A stretch of 64,000 nt of DNA from the NCBI GenBank assembly GCA_029834535.1, contig JAQMWT010000028.1, forward strand, positions 248,001-312,000, read 5' to 3'. The notes below the pieces were generated by a model, which had not been told where the DNA came from, did no database searches, and was given only the letters and a program-made list of their open reading frames with translations. The position numbers and the translations under genes are program-made. This document shows positions 30,212 to 39,776 of this stretch, one piece after another. How positions within the stretch are numbered: the stretch's first letter is position 1; each line of letters opens with the position of its first letter. This stretch comes from Chrysophaeum taylorii (Eukaryota > Sar > Pelagophyceae > Pelagomonadales > Pelagomonadaceae).

Positions 30212-30656
30212 GTCGCGAAGGACCGCACGTTCGCGCTCGAGAAAGCGATCATCTCCAACACGCCACAGGCGCTTCCACGCATCAACAGCGCGCTTGCACA
30301 CTTTCTCTTCGCCATTCCACTTTTTATCATCTTTTTTGGCATCGCGTGCGGCGAGTCGCGAACGACAAGGTTCCCACAACCGAAGTCTCTAGACGAAAGG
30401 GCCCACAGGTAGCCCGTGAAGAGAGGAGCAAATGAGTGCAATCTTCTAGAGATCCCGTGCCGCGCTTCGTGCCGCTTGGAACGCCGAAGTTCGTGTTCTG
30501 TTTCGGAACGTGCTGACTCAGCAACAAAATCCTTCTTTAAACTTCTCAAAACGTCTCGAAATTTCTCTCAATTTCTCTAAACTTTCTCAAATTTTCTCAA
30601 AACTTCTCTTATTTTCAACGGTCAAAATGTCTCCCACTAGTGAGTAGAAAAGAGCG

Positions 30657-31202
30657 ATGATGCTCGCCTTGTTCTGCTTCCGGCGAACCTCGGGCTTTGT
30701 CGCCCGGCAAGCTTTGACGCGCATCACCCCCTCGCGGGCGATGGCCGCCACCGGCGGCAGTCTGAGCTTCGATATGGCGGGCAAGCTCAAGGTGATCGGC
30801 GACATTCAAAAATTCGAGAGTGGTTTTTTTAAGCGCGACATCGTGCTGACGACCGACGAGCTGTATCCCCAGGACATCAAGTTCGACCTTCTCAAAGAGA
30901 AAGCGGACATCATCTCGGACTTTTTTGTGGGCGACGAAGTGACGGTCAGTTTTAACATCAGAGGCCGCAAGTGGGACGACAGACACTTTGTCAACCTTGT
31001 CGCGTGGCGCATCCAGCACACCAAGAGACCAGACTGGCTGAAGCGAGGGAACGAACCCTCCTTTCTCGAGGCATCCCTCGAGGGGGAGGAGGGGAAGGTG
31101 GACCAGGAGGAGGACGACGGCCCTCTCCCCTTTCCCAATCCTCTCGACGAAGGACCTTCCCGCGCGGAACAACAGCCAGCACCTACTACGCTTCCGTTCT
31201 GA
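30657..31202 (+). CDS. DUF3127-type OB-fold protein with organelle leader
   Basis: The 181-residue protein has a basic N-terminal leader (residues about 1-28, Arg/Thr/Ser-rich, suggesting mitochondrial or plastid import). It is followed by a compact domain: KLKVIGDIQKFESGFFKRDIVLTTDE (parts: KVIGDIQKFESGFFKR, DIVLTTDELYPQDIKF), then VGDEVTVSFNIRGRKW and FVNLVAWRI. This matches the DUF3127 family known mainly from Bacteroidetes (OB-like, proposed nucleic-acid binding), including the strongly conserved VGDEVTVSFNI..R element. The acidic, Pro-rich tail is variable. A bacterial-type domain with an organelle leader suggests an old transfer from bacteria, but this would need a tree. The ATG at 30657 is in frame; a second ATG follows at once. 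Confidence 0.75.
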   Translation: MMLALFCFRRTSGFVARQALTRITPSRAMAATGGSLSFDMAGKLKVIGDIQKFESGFFKRDIVLTTDELYPQDIKFDLLKEKADIISDFFVGDEVTVSFNIRGRKWDDRHFVNLVAWRIQHTKRPDWLKRGNEPSFLEASLEGEEGKVDQEEDDGPLPFPNPLDEGPSRAEQQPAPTTLPF

Positions 31203-31544
31203 CTTGACGTCATTGTTTTTTTTTCCCCTTCCAGCCGGCGCCCACTGTTCGTCGTTTCAATAATGTTCGTTGTCGTCGTCGTCTGGTGCTCTCTGTCGAC
31301 GATTCCCTTCGTAATAATAAATCGAAGTAGTCCTCTATTTCGTACTGTCTCGTGGGATGGCGCGTGGGCGAAAGCACCATGAGTGAGTTATTGTCACAGT
31401 TCGTTATCCCGAGCCGCACGTAGCCTCTCCGGCGTGGGCAAACCTCAAGTCACGTCGAAGACATCTTTTAAATGCGAACCCCATTCATGAATCATTAGGG
31501 GCAGGCAGCAGCCGATGTAATGATAATAAGTCGGTTCGTGAAAG
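31203..31544. other. Intergenic spacer
   Basis: About 340 bp between two plus-strand genes. It has a T-run after the upstream stop (31213-31225) and AATAATAAAT sequence near 31310-31322 that could serve polyadenylation of the upstream transcript. No gene was seen. Confidence 0.4.
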
Positions 31545-32423
31545 ATGTCGTCGTCTCGGCTGCTTTTCTTGGTGATCGCTGGGGTCTTCTCCTCCGAGGT
31601 ACCGATCTGGTACTTCTTCGTGAATCGAACCGACAAGACGGCGCCGCCTCCCGAAAGCATCACGACAATGGTTAAAAAATACGAAAATGAAGCGACGGAG
31701 GCAGGCATCACCACGCGGATCGAGGTGTGCGGATTCGAGCGCGCGCGAAGCGTTGTGGCCGCCTACGACGCCGAGCTCGCGACGTTGTGGGATGAACTTA
31801 ATCTCGCATACGCAACGGTGCACTCGAACATCTTTCGACTCGCTATCCTTCGCGCGCACGGCGGTATCTACCACGACGCCAAATGCTGGCTCCACGCGGG
31901 GCCGCTCAAAGCCATCGTTGGGGCCTTGGAGCTTGTCGATATCGTCTTCGAAGAGCGGATGCCCCCGTCTCGATCGGGCAAAAGGCGCGTCCGCGCGACC
32001 AACATGGCCGCCGCGAGGCCCGGTCTCGGGTACTTCGACGAGGCGCTCCAGCGCATGAAAGCTAAGCTCCTTCGCGAGCGCGAAGAGCCGCGCGTCGCCT
32101 CCCACGACCTCATTTACCGCATCGGTTCGCACTCGATGCTCGACGTCGTCGCTAAGAATGTGGATAACAGGACGATGAAGGGCCACCTCTCGGTTGGTTA
32201 CCGCTGTTCCAAACGCGGACCCGCAGCCCGCCCCTGCGGCAATGGTCCCATCCGAGGCCACTTCGTCGAGAACAGCGAGTCGTTCTTCGTCATGGAGTGG
32301 CACGTCAACTTGGAAGGCAAGATAATTGACGCCTATAACCGCCACGGGAATCGCCACTGGTCCAGAATCCACGAGCACCTCTTCTCCTCGCCCTCTAACC
32401 AGGAGCACTACTCACCTCGATAG
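31545..32423 (+). CDS. Glycosyltransferase with DXD-like sugar-binding motif (Gly_transf_sug type)
   Basis: The 292-residue protein has an N-terminal hydrophobic segment (about 5-26) that would act as a signal anchor, giving a type II Golgi membrane protein. The core block HSNIFRLAILRAHGGIYHDAK (residues about 93-113; parts SNIFRLAILRAHGG and IYHDAK) is the motif of GT32/capsule-type transferases, where ...R...L...GG.Y.D.D binds the nucleotide sugar with a metal. The first acidic residue (Asp111) is present but the position two later is Lys113, not Asp. Some families have D-A-T or similar here, so activity is possible but metal binding may be altered. HPL-like C-terminal motifs are weak. It is probably involved in glycan or polysaccharide assembly. 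Confidence 0.65.
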   Translation: MSSSRLLFLVIAGVFSSEVPIWYFFVNRTDKTAPPPESITTMVKKYENEATEAGITTRIEVCGFERARSVVAAYDAELATLWDELNLAYATVHSNIFRLAILRAHGGIYHDAKCWLHAGPLKAIVGALELVDIVFEERMPPSRSGKRRVRATNMAAARPGLGYFDEALQRMKAKLLREREEPRVASHDLIYRIGSHSMLDVVAKNVDNRTMKGHLSVGYRCSKRGPAARPCGNGPIRGHFVENSESFFVMEWHVNLEGKIIDAYNRHGNRHWSRIHEHLFSSPSNQEHYSPR

Positions 32424-32631
32424 CACGCGTGTTTATGATAGATATCTCGACAACGACGGCGTCGGCTCGTGTTGCATCATTCTCGCCGGCCCGGAAATAC
32501 TACGTCGAGCGCGGTGACAGAGTGACCCGCCGAGTAATAATAATGTATAAGGAACACATGTCGACGACGCGAGACCAGCTGGCCTAATGGGCAGTAGCTC
32601 GCCCTCTCTACGCACCTGTTGAACATTGCGC

Positions 32632-33888
32632 TCATTTTTTCTTACCACCTTTTTTGCCTTTTTGTACACCGCCGCGAATGACGCAGTTGTTGGCGCCGAG
32701 AGTCGTGACGAGCTCGGGGGGCAACTTGCACACCTGCTTCTTGGCGGTTCTGAGGTCGAGCTCGCGAAGCGCGGTCCAGCCAACGGCGGTGCTCGGGAGG
32801 GCCTTGAGCGCGGGGCACTTTTTCGCTTGAAGCTCCTGGAGGTTGGCAAGGGCGCCAGCCGCAGAGGGCATGTTGCTAAACTTGGCGCAGTTGTTGATGT
32901 AGAGTTCAGAAAGGCTGGTGCAAGTGGAGATGGTTTCAGGCAAGGTCCGGATATTGTTGGAGCTGAGCGTGAGACGGTGGCACTTTGTGAGGCAGCCGAT
33001 CTCGGCGGGGAGCTGGTCGAGCTTGTTTTTGTAGAGATGTAGCTCTTCTACGTCAGCGAGGCCAGCGAGAATTTCGGGTGAAACTGACGAAATTCTATTG
33101 TTGCCCAAGTGGAGCTTCTTCAAGCTCGTACACTGGGCGAGAGCATCGGGGAGCTTGGTCAGACTGTTGGACCTGAGATCAAGCTCGGTCAAAGCACCAA
33201 GCTTGCCAATTTCCTCGTCAAGCAGCACGAGTTCGTTGCCACCGAGATACATCGTCTCGAGCTCGTACCAGGGCCCCACCGGGATGTTCTTAATCTTGTT
33301 CGCTCGCAAATTGAGATAGGCCAACTCGGCCCATTCGAAGATGCTCGGTGGGATTGCAACGAGGGCGTTCTTGGCCACCGAAAAGCGCTTCATACCCCGC
33401 CACGCGCCGATGTTTTCGGGAAGCGCCGTTATCTGGTTGCAATCGAGCGTGATTTCGACCAAAGTCGCCAGGAGGGTGCTCTTCGTCGACAGAGGTCCAT
33501 TTAGAAAATTGTCTGCGAGGTTGAGTCGCCGCAAGTTTCGTAGCTCTCCTATAGTTTCGAAGACGTGGTCGGAACCGAAGAGTTGGTTTCGGCTTAGGTC
33601 GAGTTCGACGACGTGCCGAAGCTCCGCGACGGTCCGCAGCTGCTCTGGAACGAAACCCAAGTTTGCCCTCGAGAGGTCAAGATTCTCTCGCTGCTGCAGC
33701 ATAGCACGTCGCATTTTAAAGTAGACACACTCCAGCCGGATGGCGTCGGCCCGTTCAGCGCGCACGCTCGCGTCGCCCAAACGTGGGCACATGGCCCGCT
33801 CGCGCTCGCGAATGATTTGCCGCGTCGTCACCACTTCTTCCGCCGCCCCTTTCGCCTTTTCCTTTCCCTTCTTCCCCTTTTTTCCCAT
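32632..33888 (-). CDS. Leucine-rich-repeat protein (Shoc2-like)
   Basis: The 418-residue protein has Lys-rich tails at both ends (MGKKGKKGKEK and QKGKKGGKKK), which may bind nucleic acid or membrane. The body (about 66-400) is about thirteen leucine-rich repeats of the 23-residue type (L..L.L..N.L..LP..I). Examples are LVEITLDCNQITALPENIG, LTELDLRSNSLTKLPDAL and VEELHLYKNKLDQLPAEIG. Such Shoc2/Ras-suppressor-like LRR proteins serve as cytosolic binding platforms. No kinase, LRRCT or membrane segment is seen. The ATG lies only 15 bp from the ATG of the divergent gene at 33904. Confidence 0.88.
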   Translation of the reverse strand: MGKKGKKGKEKAKGAAEEVVTTRQIIRERERAMCPRLGDASVRAERADAIRLECVYFKMRRAMLQQRENLDLSRANLGFVPEQLRTVAELRHVVELDLSRNQLFGSDHVFETIGELRNLRRLNLADNFLNGPLSTKSTLLATLVEITLDCNQITALPENIGAWRGMKRFSVAKNALVAIPPSIFEWAELAYLNLRANKIKNIPVGPWYELETMYLGGNELVLLDEEIGKLGALTELDLRSNSLTKLPDALAQCTSLKKLHLGNNRISSVSPEILAGLADVEELHLYKNKLDQLPAEIGCLTKCHRLTLSSNNIRTLPETISTCTSLSELYINNCAKFSNMPSAAGALANLQELQAKKCPALKALPSTAVGWTALRELDLRTAKKQVCKLPPELVTTLGANNCVIRGGVQKGKKGGKKK

Positions 33889-33903
33889 AATCTCTCCGTG
33901 GCA

Positions 33904-34333
33904 ATGCGGCCCGCCGCGCTGTCGTCGCTGCTATACCCCGATCTTTTTGCTGAGGGTCAGTCGGACCGAGCAAAGGTATCCTACGCGTATTCGAGGTACA
34001 AAAATGCAGAGAACAAGATGTTTCTAGATATGTTGAACGTGGCAGCAAACAGCCCCACAATCACGTTCATGTCCCACGCCGCTTGGGAAGCCAAAAAGGT
34101 TGGTCGCGGGCGCAACTGCGAGATACGAAAATCCCCAGGCGCGAGCACTCCAACGTCGATACGAACAGCAGCGGTTCCAGGCGCAAGACTTCCGGGCATA
34201 CGCCAACGAGCGGGTGCGCATGCCTACTCGCGCTTTGTTTGTTTTGACGAGCTCGATCACAGACGAGCACCAATGGTTGGTCGCAGTCGACGATCCCGAG
34301 ACAAGAGATAAAAAGCATGGTTCGTTCGCTTAG
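33904..34333 (+). CDS. Hypothetical protein with unresolved frame change
   Basis: The frame from the ATG at 33904 reads as coding to about 34095 (LFAEGQSDRAKVSYAYSRYK, NAENKMFLDMLNVA, MSHAAWEAKK). Gene-like sequence then continues in another frame to the stop at 34333 (ARYENPQARALQRRYEQQRF, YANERVRMPTRALFVL). A very short intron or a one-base error in the AAAAAGG run at about 34093-34099 would connect them; no good GT-AG pair was found. The product would be about 140 residues, helical in the middle, with no known domain. It is divergent from the LRR gene and immediately upstream of 34317. Confidence 0.4.
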
Positions 34334-34862
34334 CGGCTACCGCGTCTCCCAGCCGCCGGGTGGGCGCTCTTCCCTAGCCTTTGGTGGTGGCGGCGAGTCA
34401 TCTTCTGCGCAGCGGCCGCATTCCGTGAGCGAACGAGAGTGCTCCATGTCTCTCGCGGACCGAGACAACTATCGTCTTACGCGCCGAGATTCTGAGCGCC
34501 GCCGACGTCCAGTTGAACTTGATATCCAGTACCCCGCACGCATCGAGCGAGAGGTGGCCGCGCGGAATCGCCAGATCGAGCAAGACACCCTCCAGCAGCG
34601 CCGCAGGGAGGAGACAGTTACCGCGAGAAGCGATGCCCTCGAGAACTTCCTTGACGCCCATCATCGGTCGACTGCGCCAGAGTACGAGCAACGGCAGAAA
34701 CCCGCCATATTTGGCCGTCAGCCCAGCTGTGAGCCCGGCCGTATCTCTTCAAACGCCTGGGCAACCGGTTCCAATCAAAACTGCGGGAATTTCATCACCG
34801 ACCGCCCCACCAGCCGTGTGCTGAACCCGCCGGGAGGAAGATCGTCCTTTTCCCTTGGCTGA
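34317..34862 (+). CDS. Protein with two Jupiter/HN1-type PPGG motifs
   Basis: The 181-residue, mostly disordered, Arg/Ser-rich protein has a central charged helix (ARIEREVAARNRQIEQDTLQ). Both ends carry the same motif: YRVSQPPGGRSSLAFGGG near residues 8-25 and RVLNPPGGRSSFSLG as the very C-terminus. This R-V-x-x-P-P-G-G-x-S-S-x-x-x-G motif is the hallmark of the Jupiter/HN1 (JPT1) microtubule-associated family, and similar C-terminal PPGG motifs occur in algal flagella-related proteins. A role at microtubules is inferred from the motif only. The ATG overlaps the last codons of the upstream gene in another frame. Confidence 0.6.
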   Translation: MVRSLSGYRVSQPPGGRSSLAFGGGGESSSAQRPHSVSERECSMSLADRDNYRLTRRDSERRRRPVELDIQYPARIEREVAARNRQIEQDTLQQRRREETVTARSDALENFLDAHHRSTAPEYEQRQKPAIFGRQPSCEPGRISSNAWATGSNQNCGNFITDRPTSRVLNPPGGRSSFSLG

Positions 34863-35159
34863 AAAACAAGGGCGGCATTCTGTGCTTTGGGTTGGCCGTT
34901 CTCGAGCCTCGCCGCGACTTTTAAGTGGGGGGGGGTATTAAGGGTCGATGGTGCTCAGGGGGGGAGGGGGGGTTATTCCCATGATGAGCTCAGACTCGGT
35001 GACTCCACAGATACGTATCAACTTTCGATTGGGGCGGTCAGTATTACCAAAGAGATGGTGTGAAGAAGAAGAAGAAGAAGAAGAAGAAGAAGAAGGCCGA
35101 AGGAGAGCGTCTTTGCTGCGCGTCGGTCGCACAAGATCGCGCGTCACTTATCACAATCT
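34863..35159. other. Intergenic spacer with G-runs and (GAA)n
   Basis: Contains poly-G tracts (34926-34935, 34961-34974) and a (GAA)n tract (35065-35095). No gene was recognised. Confidence 0.5.
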
Positions 35160-36754
35160 ATGGCGGGGAAGGTCGCACCGTCACCATCACCAGGTGTTGC
35201 TGCAGCGACAAACGCTACCGCGAACGACGATCCCATAGTTAAGAAGACCGAGAACGGAAGGTTGCAGCTGCGAACAAAATCTGAGCTTGGCGCTCTCTCG
35301 GGCTTGAACTCGCACCATATGGAGACGATTGACATGGCCACGGTGAGCGGGGTCTATGACTCTCTCGATGTACACAAGCAGCGTCGTAATATCAATCAAT
35401 CGCGCGCTCCTGATTTAGTGTCCCACGTCCCGCGGACGAATAGAGCTAACGGGCTGGTGATTTGGCACAGGTCAACAGCGATGGAGGGCTGACAGTTGAG
35501 GACTTCACATCTAGCTCGAAGAGCGCTGGCGTGAAAGGCTTCGTGCAACTGACCCGGAGCCACACGTTGCGTAACCTGACGAACACGAACGATGCATCGA
35601 CTGTGCGCCGCGTTCTTGGACAGATAGACGACAATTTGGACGGCGTCATTTCGCGCGACGAATGGACGGAGTTTCTCGAGGCCATGGCGCGAGAACGTGT
35701 TCGCTTTCTGAAAGTCAAGGCCCTAATGAGGCGGCAGTGTTACTGGGGTTTGGGCGTTGAAGAGCCAACCGACGCACGCATTGAGCGACGTGTCGCGAAT
35801 GTTCTCCTTCTACTTTCTTGGATTCTCCGCACAAGATGGCCAGCAGGCTACGTTGCGGACTTTAGCTACTACGTCGCAAATCACCACAATCTCCTCGCGC
35901 TCTTCTACCGCGACGCGGACCATCCGATATCAAACAGCGAGCAGATGGCCAGCTTTGTGCTCGTCCAGACGTGGTCAATTTGGATGGCGGTCCATTTGGC
36001 TGTCGAACGGTACCCCCTCGTCGGCGCGACGGTCCTACATGAGTATCGCTTCGTCAAGAATTACCTCTTATCATTCGTATTTATCACGTGCCCCGCGCTC
36101 TTTTATGCCGAGCTGGTCTTTCTCCTCTTCGCTTGTCCCTGCGCTCACTTTGAGAAACGAGACCGAAACTGGAAGCTCCAGCTTGTAGAGCAGGTCGCCG
36201 AGGCCTGCGGCCACCTCCTTGCTGTGCCTTTGCTGATCGTGTCTGGCGTCTTCGTCCTCGACACCGTCCGGTACGTGATCCGCTATCACGACAACGGCCT
36301 CAAGGAAGAGTGGTTCTTCTTCGACTACGCCGTTGGCATGACACTCACCTACCTCCTCTGGCCACTAAAAATCCTCCTGATCCAGTTTAACCTCGCCACA
36401 GGACCGGTCGCTGACTTGGCCCACGTTGCTACTTGGGGGCAGCTTTGTCGCTGGCGACGAGAGCGAGACACGGCCAAGAAGCACCTCGCAGCGGCGGCGC
36501 CGGCACCGAGCGCCACGTCCCCGCAAGGGACGCGGCCACTCCGCGGGGCAGGCTCGTGGAGGTTGCGGATGCTCGTTCCTTCGTCGCCTTCGATGATGCA
36601 CGCATCAACCTCGGCGAGAGCGACAACGCCTCCACAATCGCCGCCCAAATCATCATCGCCTCCGCCTACTATTTCTTCGCCGCACCGGCTTGTCGTCCAA
36701 GAAGCCGCGGGGGGCGACGGCGACGGCGGGCATAATAACAATATTGGGCGCTAG
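35160..36754 (+). CDS. EF-hand multi-pass membrane protein (two exons)
   Basis: Model: exons 35160-35342 and 35471-36754 with a 128-bp intron (donor GTGAGC, acceptor CACAG), giving 488 residues. The junction rebuilds an EF-hand-like loop (IDMAT, then VNSDGGLTVEDF), which supports the splice; a second loop follows (DDNLDGVISRDEW). After a basic stretch come about six hydrophobic segments, for example VANVLLLLSWILRT, NYLLSFVFITCPALFY, LVFLLFACPC, LLAVPLLIVSGVFVL and DYAVGMTLTYLLW. The tail is Ser/Pro-rich and disordered. The protein is likely a Ca2+-sensing membrane protein. The membrane part matches no family I can name. It converges on the ABC-F gene, with only 112 bp between the stops. Confidence 0.72.
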
Positions 36755-36866
36755 CTACATAGCCTTCGGCGTGTGTGTTGTTTCAAACAAAACAATGACT
36801 CCAACAATCATAATAATAACGACTTTCGCACTCTCGTCATAACACGACGGCACCGCAAGGTGGCGG

Positions 36867-38826
36867 TCAGGCCAAAACCTGCTTGATTTGGTTCCGGTTG
36901 TACTTGAGTGGCTTGGGGAGGGCGTTGTTCCCAAAACGTCGTCGTCGGTCCTCGTCGTATTCTTGCCAGTTGCCTTGGAAGAATACGACGTGGGAGTCGA
37001 CGTCGGCGTCGTCGTCGGGTTCAAAGGCGAGGATGTGAGTGGCAACGCGGTCGAGGAAGAACCTGTCGTGCGAGACGACAACGGCGGACCCCGCAAAAGC
37101 GAGCAACGCGTCTTCGAGGGCGCGAAGCGTCGAAACCTGAGGATTCAAGCATCAAGCCATATAACATAACGAGAGGAGAAGAAGAACGCCGGAAAGTCGC
37201 GTCGAGGTCGTTCGAAGGCTCGTCGAGGAGCCAGACGTTGGCGTTCGCCCTCAGCTGCTTGGCGAGGAATGCCCGGTTTCGCTCGCCTCCCGACAACTGG
37301 CGAATCTTCTTGGACTGCGCGCCGCCGGTGAATCCAAACCAGCTGAGGTACTGGCGCGCGTTGATCTGCGTCGTCGGGCCAAACTCGAGCTGGTCGAGAC
37401 CGTCGGCGACGGCCTCGAACACGGTCTTGTCGGGGTCGAGCGCCCGCGATTGGTCGGCAGTCGCAAGCGCGACGGTCTGCCCGAGACGGACTTGGCCGGC
37501 CGTCGGCTCGATGGTCTTGGAGATGAGCTTGGTCAACGTGCTCTTGCCGGCGCCTGCGTTTTTTTAAGTTTGTTTTTCGAAAAAAAGTCTTTAAAAAAAA
37601 AAATCGGGCGGGCGGGCAGAAAGTCGCGTACCGTTTGGACCGACGACGCCGACGATTGCGCCTCGGGGTATCTCGAACGAAAGGTCGCGAAAGAGGACGC
37701 GGTCGCCGTAGGCGTGCGTGACGCCATCCACGGCGACGCAGTCCGCCCCCAAGCGCGGGCCGGCGGGCACGAAAAGCGCGTTCGCGGGGACTCCTCCGGA
37801 AGCAATCAAGTCGTCGTAGTTGTCGAGTCGTCTCGCCGCCGGGCGGTCGGCGCGTTGTTTGAAGCAGTCGAGCTCCGCCGCCAGGGAGGCAACCTGCTTG
37901 GTGTCCTTGGCCCCTTGGAGCTTCATCTCGAGCCAGCGCGCGTACGAGCCCTCGAAGGGCAAGCCCTTGCCGTCGTTCAACTCCAGGACCCACCGCGTAA
38001 TGCGGTCCAAGAAGTATCTGTCGTGCGTGACGACAACGACGGTGCCCTTAAAGTCCACGAGCCAGCCCTCCAGCCAGGCGACGCTCTCGGCGTCGAGGTG
38101 GTTGGTCGGCTCGTCGAGCAGGAGCATATCGTGGTTCTCTAGGAGAAGCTTGGCGATCGCGACGCGCCGCCGCTCTCCCCCCGACAGCGTCTCGACGCGC
38201 GAGGCCCGCGGCGGGCACCGCAACGCCGAGAGAGCCGTCTCGACCCGCCGGTCGAGGTCCCAGAGGTCCCCGGCGTCGATCGCGTCCTGGACCGCCGCGA
38301 GGTCCTCCATCAACTCGTCCGAATAGTCGGTCGCGAGCCGCTCCGACAAATCCTCGAACCGCGCGAGCATCGCGCGTCCCTTTCCAACGGCTGCCCCGAT
38401 CGCCTCCTCGACCGTCGGTCCCTCGAGCTCGGGCTCCTGGGCGAGGTACCCGATCGAGGCCCCGGCGGCCGGGCGCGCGATCCCGTCGAACTCCGCGTCC
38501 AGCCCCGCCATTATCTTCAGCAGCGTCGACTTGCCGCTCCCGTTCCGCCCCACCACCCCGATCTTCGCGCCGTTAAAGAATGCCAAGTCGATCTTGTCGA
38601 GGACCGTCCGCGTCCCAATCTTCTTCGTCAACCCGGCGAGCGTGAACGCGTACTGCCGCGTGCTCGCGTCGAACCGTTCCTCCATCACCGACTGCTTCTC
38701 CTGCTTTTTCTTCTTCGACTTCTTTGCATCCACACGCATCTCTCGGCGGACACCCCTCGGCGACGACACCTGGAACGCCCCCGCCAGCTGCATACTCGCC
38801 ATACAAACCACTAATATCGACACCAT
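36867..38826 (-). CDS. ABC-F family ATPase, probably plastid-targeted (three exons)
   Basis: Model: exons 37632-38826, 37201-37553 and 36867-37136, giving 605 residues. Two ABC domains in one chain without membrane segments define the ABC-F family, which acts on ribosomes. Domain 1 has Walker A GRNGSGKST (residues 93-101), signature LSGGE and LLLDEPTNHLD. Domain 2 has GPNGAGKST, formed exactly by splicing of intron 1 (78 bp, GT-AG), then QLSGGERNR and LLDEPSNDLD. Intron 2 (37137-37200, 64 bp) appears to be GC-AG; it restores NDLD|VSTLRALEDALL, the usual family sequence. HDRFFLDR follows. The N-terminus (MVSILVVCMASMQLAGAF|QVSS) is a signal peptide with an AGAF junction followed by a basic stretch, as in bipartite leaders of complex plastids. 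It likely works on plastid ribosomes. Confidence 0.88.
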
Positions 38827-39007
38827 CGCCTCCTTGAACTCGAAGGAGAATCAGGGGTTTAGAGTAAACTCTCTAAATCAGGGGTATAATATTATACCCA
38901 GGCGGCGAAGCGCTATCTTTGCCACAAAAAGGATGGCACTTTCACTTTTAGAAGAGAGACGTGTTCAACAACATCCTTCGACGACGTTCTTTCTTTTTTG
39001 AGGAGAC

Positions 39008-39033
39008 ACCAATCAATCAATCAATCAATCAAT
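39008..39033 (+). repeat. (AATC)n microsatellite
   Basis: About six units of CAAT/AATC lie just downstream of the minus-strand gene at 39063-39776. Similar short AATC runs occur at 19997-20020. Confidence 0.9.
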
Positions 39034-39062
39034 CCCCGGGACTTGAGAGAAGCCGCCACGAC

Positions 39063-39776
39063 CTAGTCATCGTCGTCGATGACAAGCGGGGACGTGGTGG
39101 TGGGCGTGATGGCGGCGTGGAGCGCCGGAGGCGTGCCGCGACGCGCGAGCTGCGCGTAAGCGTCGGCGAGCTGAGAGTAGAGCTGAGAGATCATGGCCTG
39201 CATCTTCTTAATGCTCTTGGCCTTGGGGGTGAGGTCGGTTTGGGGGGCTGTGGCGGCAAGGGCTGCAAAGGCGGCGTTGGACGCGGCGAGAGCGTCGTCG
39301 TAGATGAGAAAATCGGCGGCGACCTCTTCGCGCGACAGCATTTCGGGCACATCGGTTGCGACCGAGAAGATGTCGTCCTCGGCACTGGGCACAGGGACGC
39401 CAGTGACCTCGGCGAGTCGCTTGAGTTCGGTGCCGGTCGTGAGGATCTTGTGTACGTCGCTCAGCCGCTCCTCGACGAACTTCTGGAGGTACTTCTTGAG
39501 CGTAGACCGCGCAGGCGGCCGGCGCCCATTCTGGTCGAGCGGGAGGCTCGTGATGACCGTCTTCCACGTGCTCCCAGGCTTGGACGCAACCTTGAGGAGG
39601 CGCTCTTCGAGGATGGGGGTGAACACGTAGCCCAACGAGGTCGTCGCGTTCCCCTTCTTCTTCGACCCACCCGCGGCGAGCCGCTTCGCCGGTTTTTCAT
39701 CCTCCTCCTCGTCGAAACAACATGACGCCCGCGTCCGCTTGCTCCGAACCGTCGAATCATCGTCCCACGCCATCAT
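39063..39776 (-). CDS. Hypothetical basic-acidic protein, probably nuclear
   Basis: The 237-residue protein has a likely nuclear localisation signal (RSKRTRASC, then KPAKRLAAGGSKKKG). A central helical region follows: FTPILEERLLKVASKPGSTW, LDQNGRRPPARSTLKKYLQK. A second helical region (LTPKAKSIKKMQAMISQLY, SQLADAYAQLAR) and an acidic end (VIDDDD) complete it. The block TWKTVITSLPLDQNGRRPPARST resembles DNA-binding or chromatin helices in style, but no named family is recognised. The single exon starts MM at 39776. Its neighbours (ABC-F on the same strand downstream, TRAP1 upstream) give no functional hint. Confidence 0.6.
   Translation of the reverse strand: MMAWDDDSTVRSKRTRASCCFDEEEDEKPAKRLAAGGSKKKGNATTSLGYVFTPILEERLLKVASKPGSTWKTVITSLPLDQNGRRPPARSTLKKYLQKFVEERLSDVHKILTTGTELKRLAEVTGVPVPSAEDDIFSVATDVPEMLSREEVAADFLIYDDALAASNAAFAALAATAPQTDLTPKAKSIKKMQAMISQLYSQLADAYAQLARRGTPPALHAAITPTTTSPLVIDDDD

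Noticed and set aside
32570-32625. tRNA-like A-box (TGGCCTAATGGG)
   Set aside because: No matching B-box (GGTTCGANTCC) and no cloverleaf could be drawn downstream.
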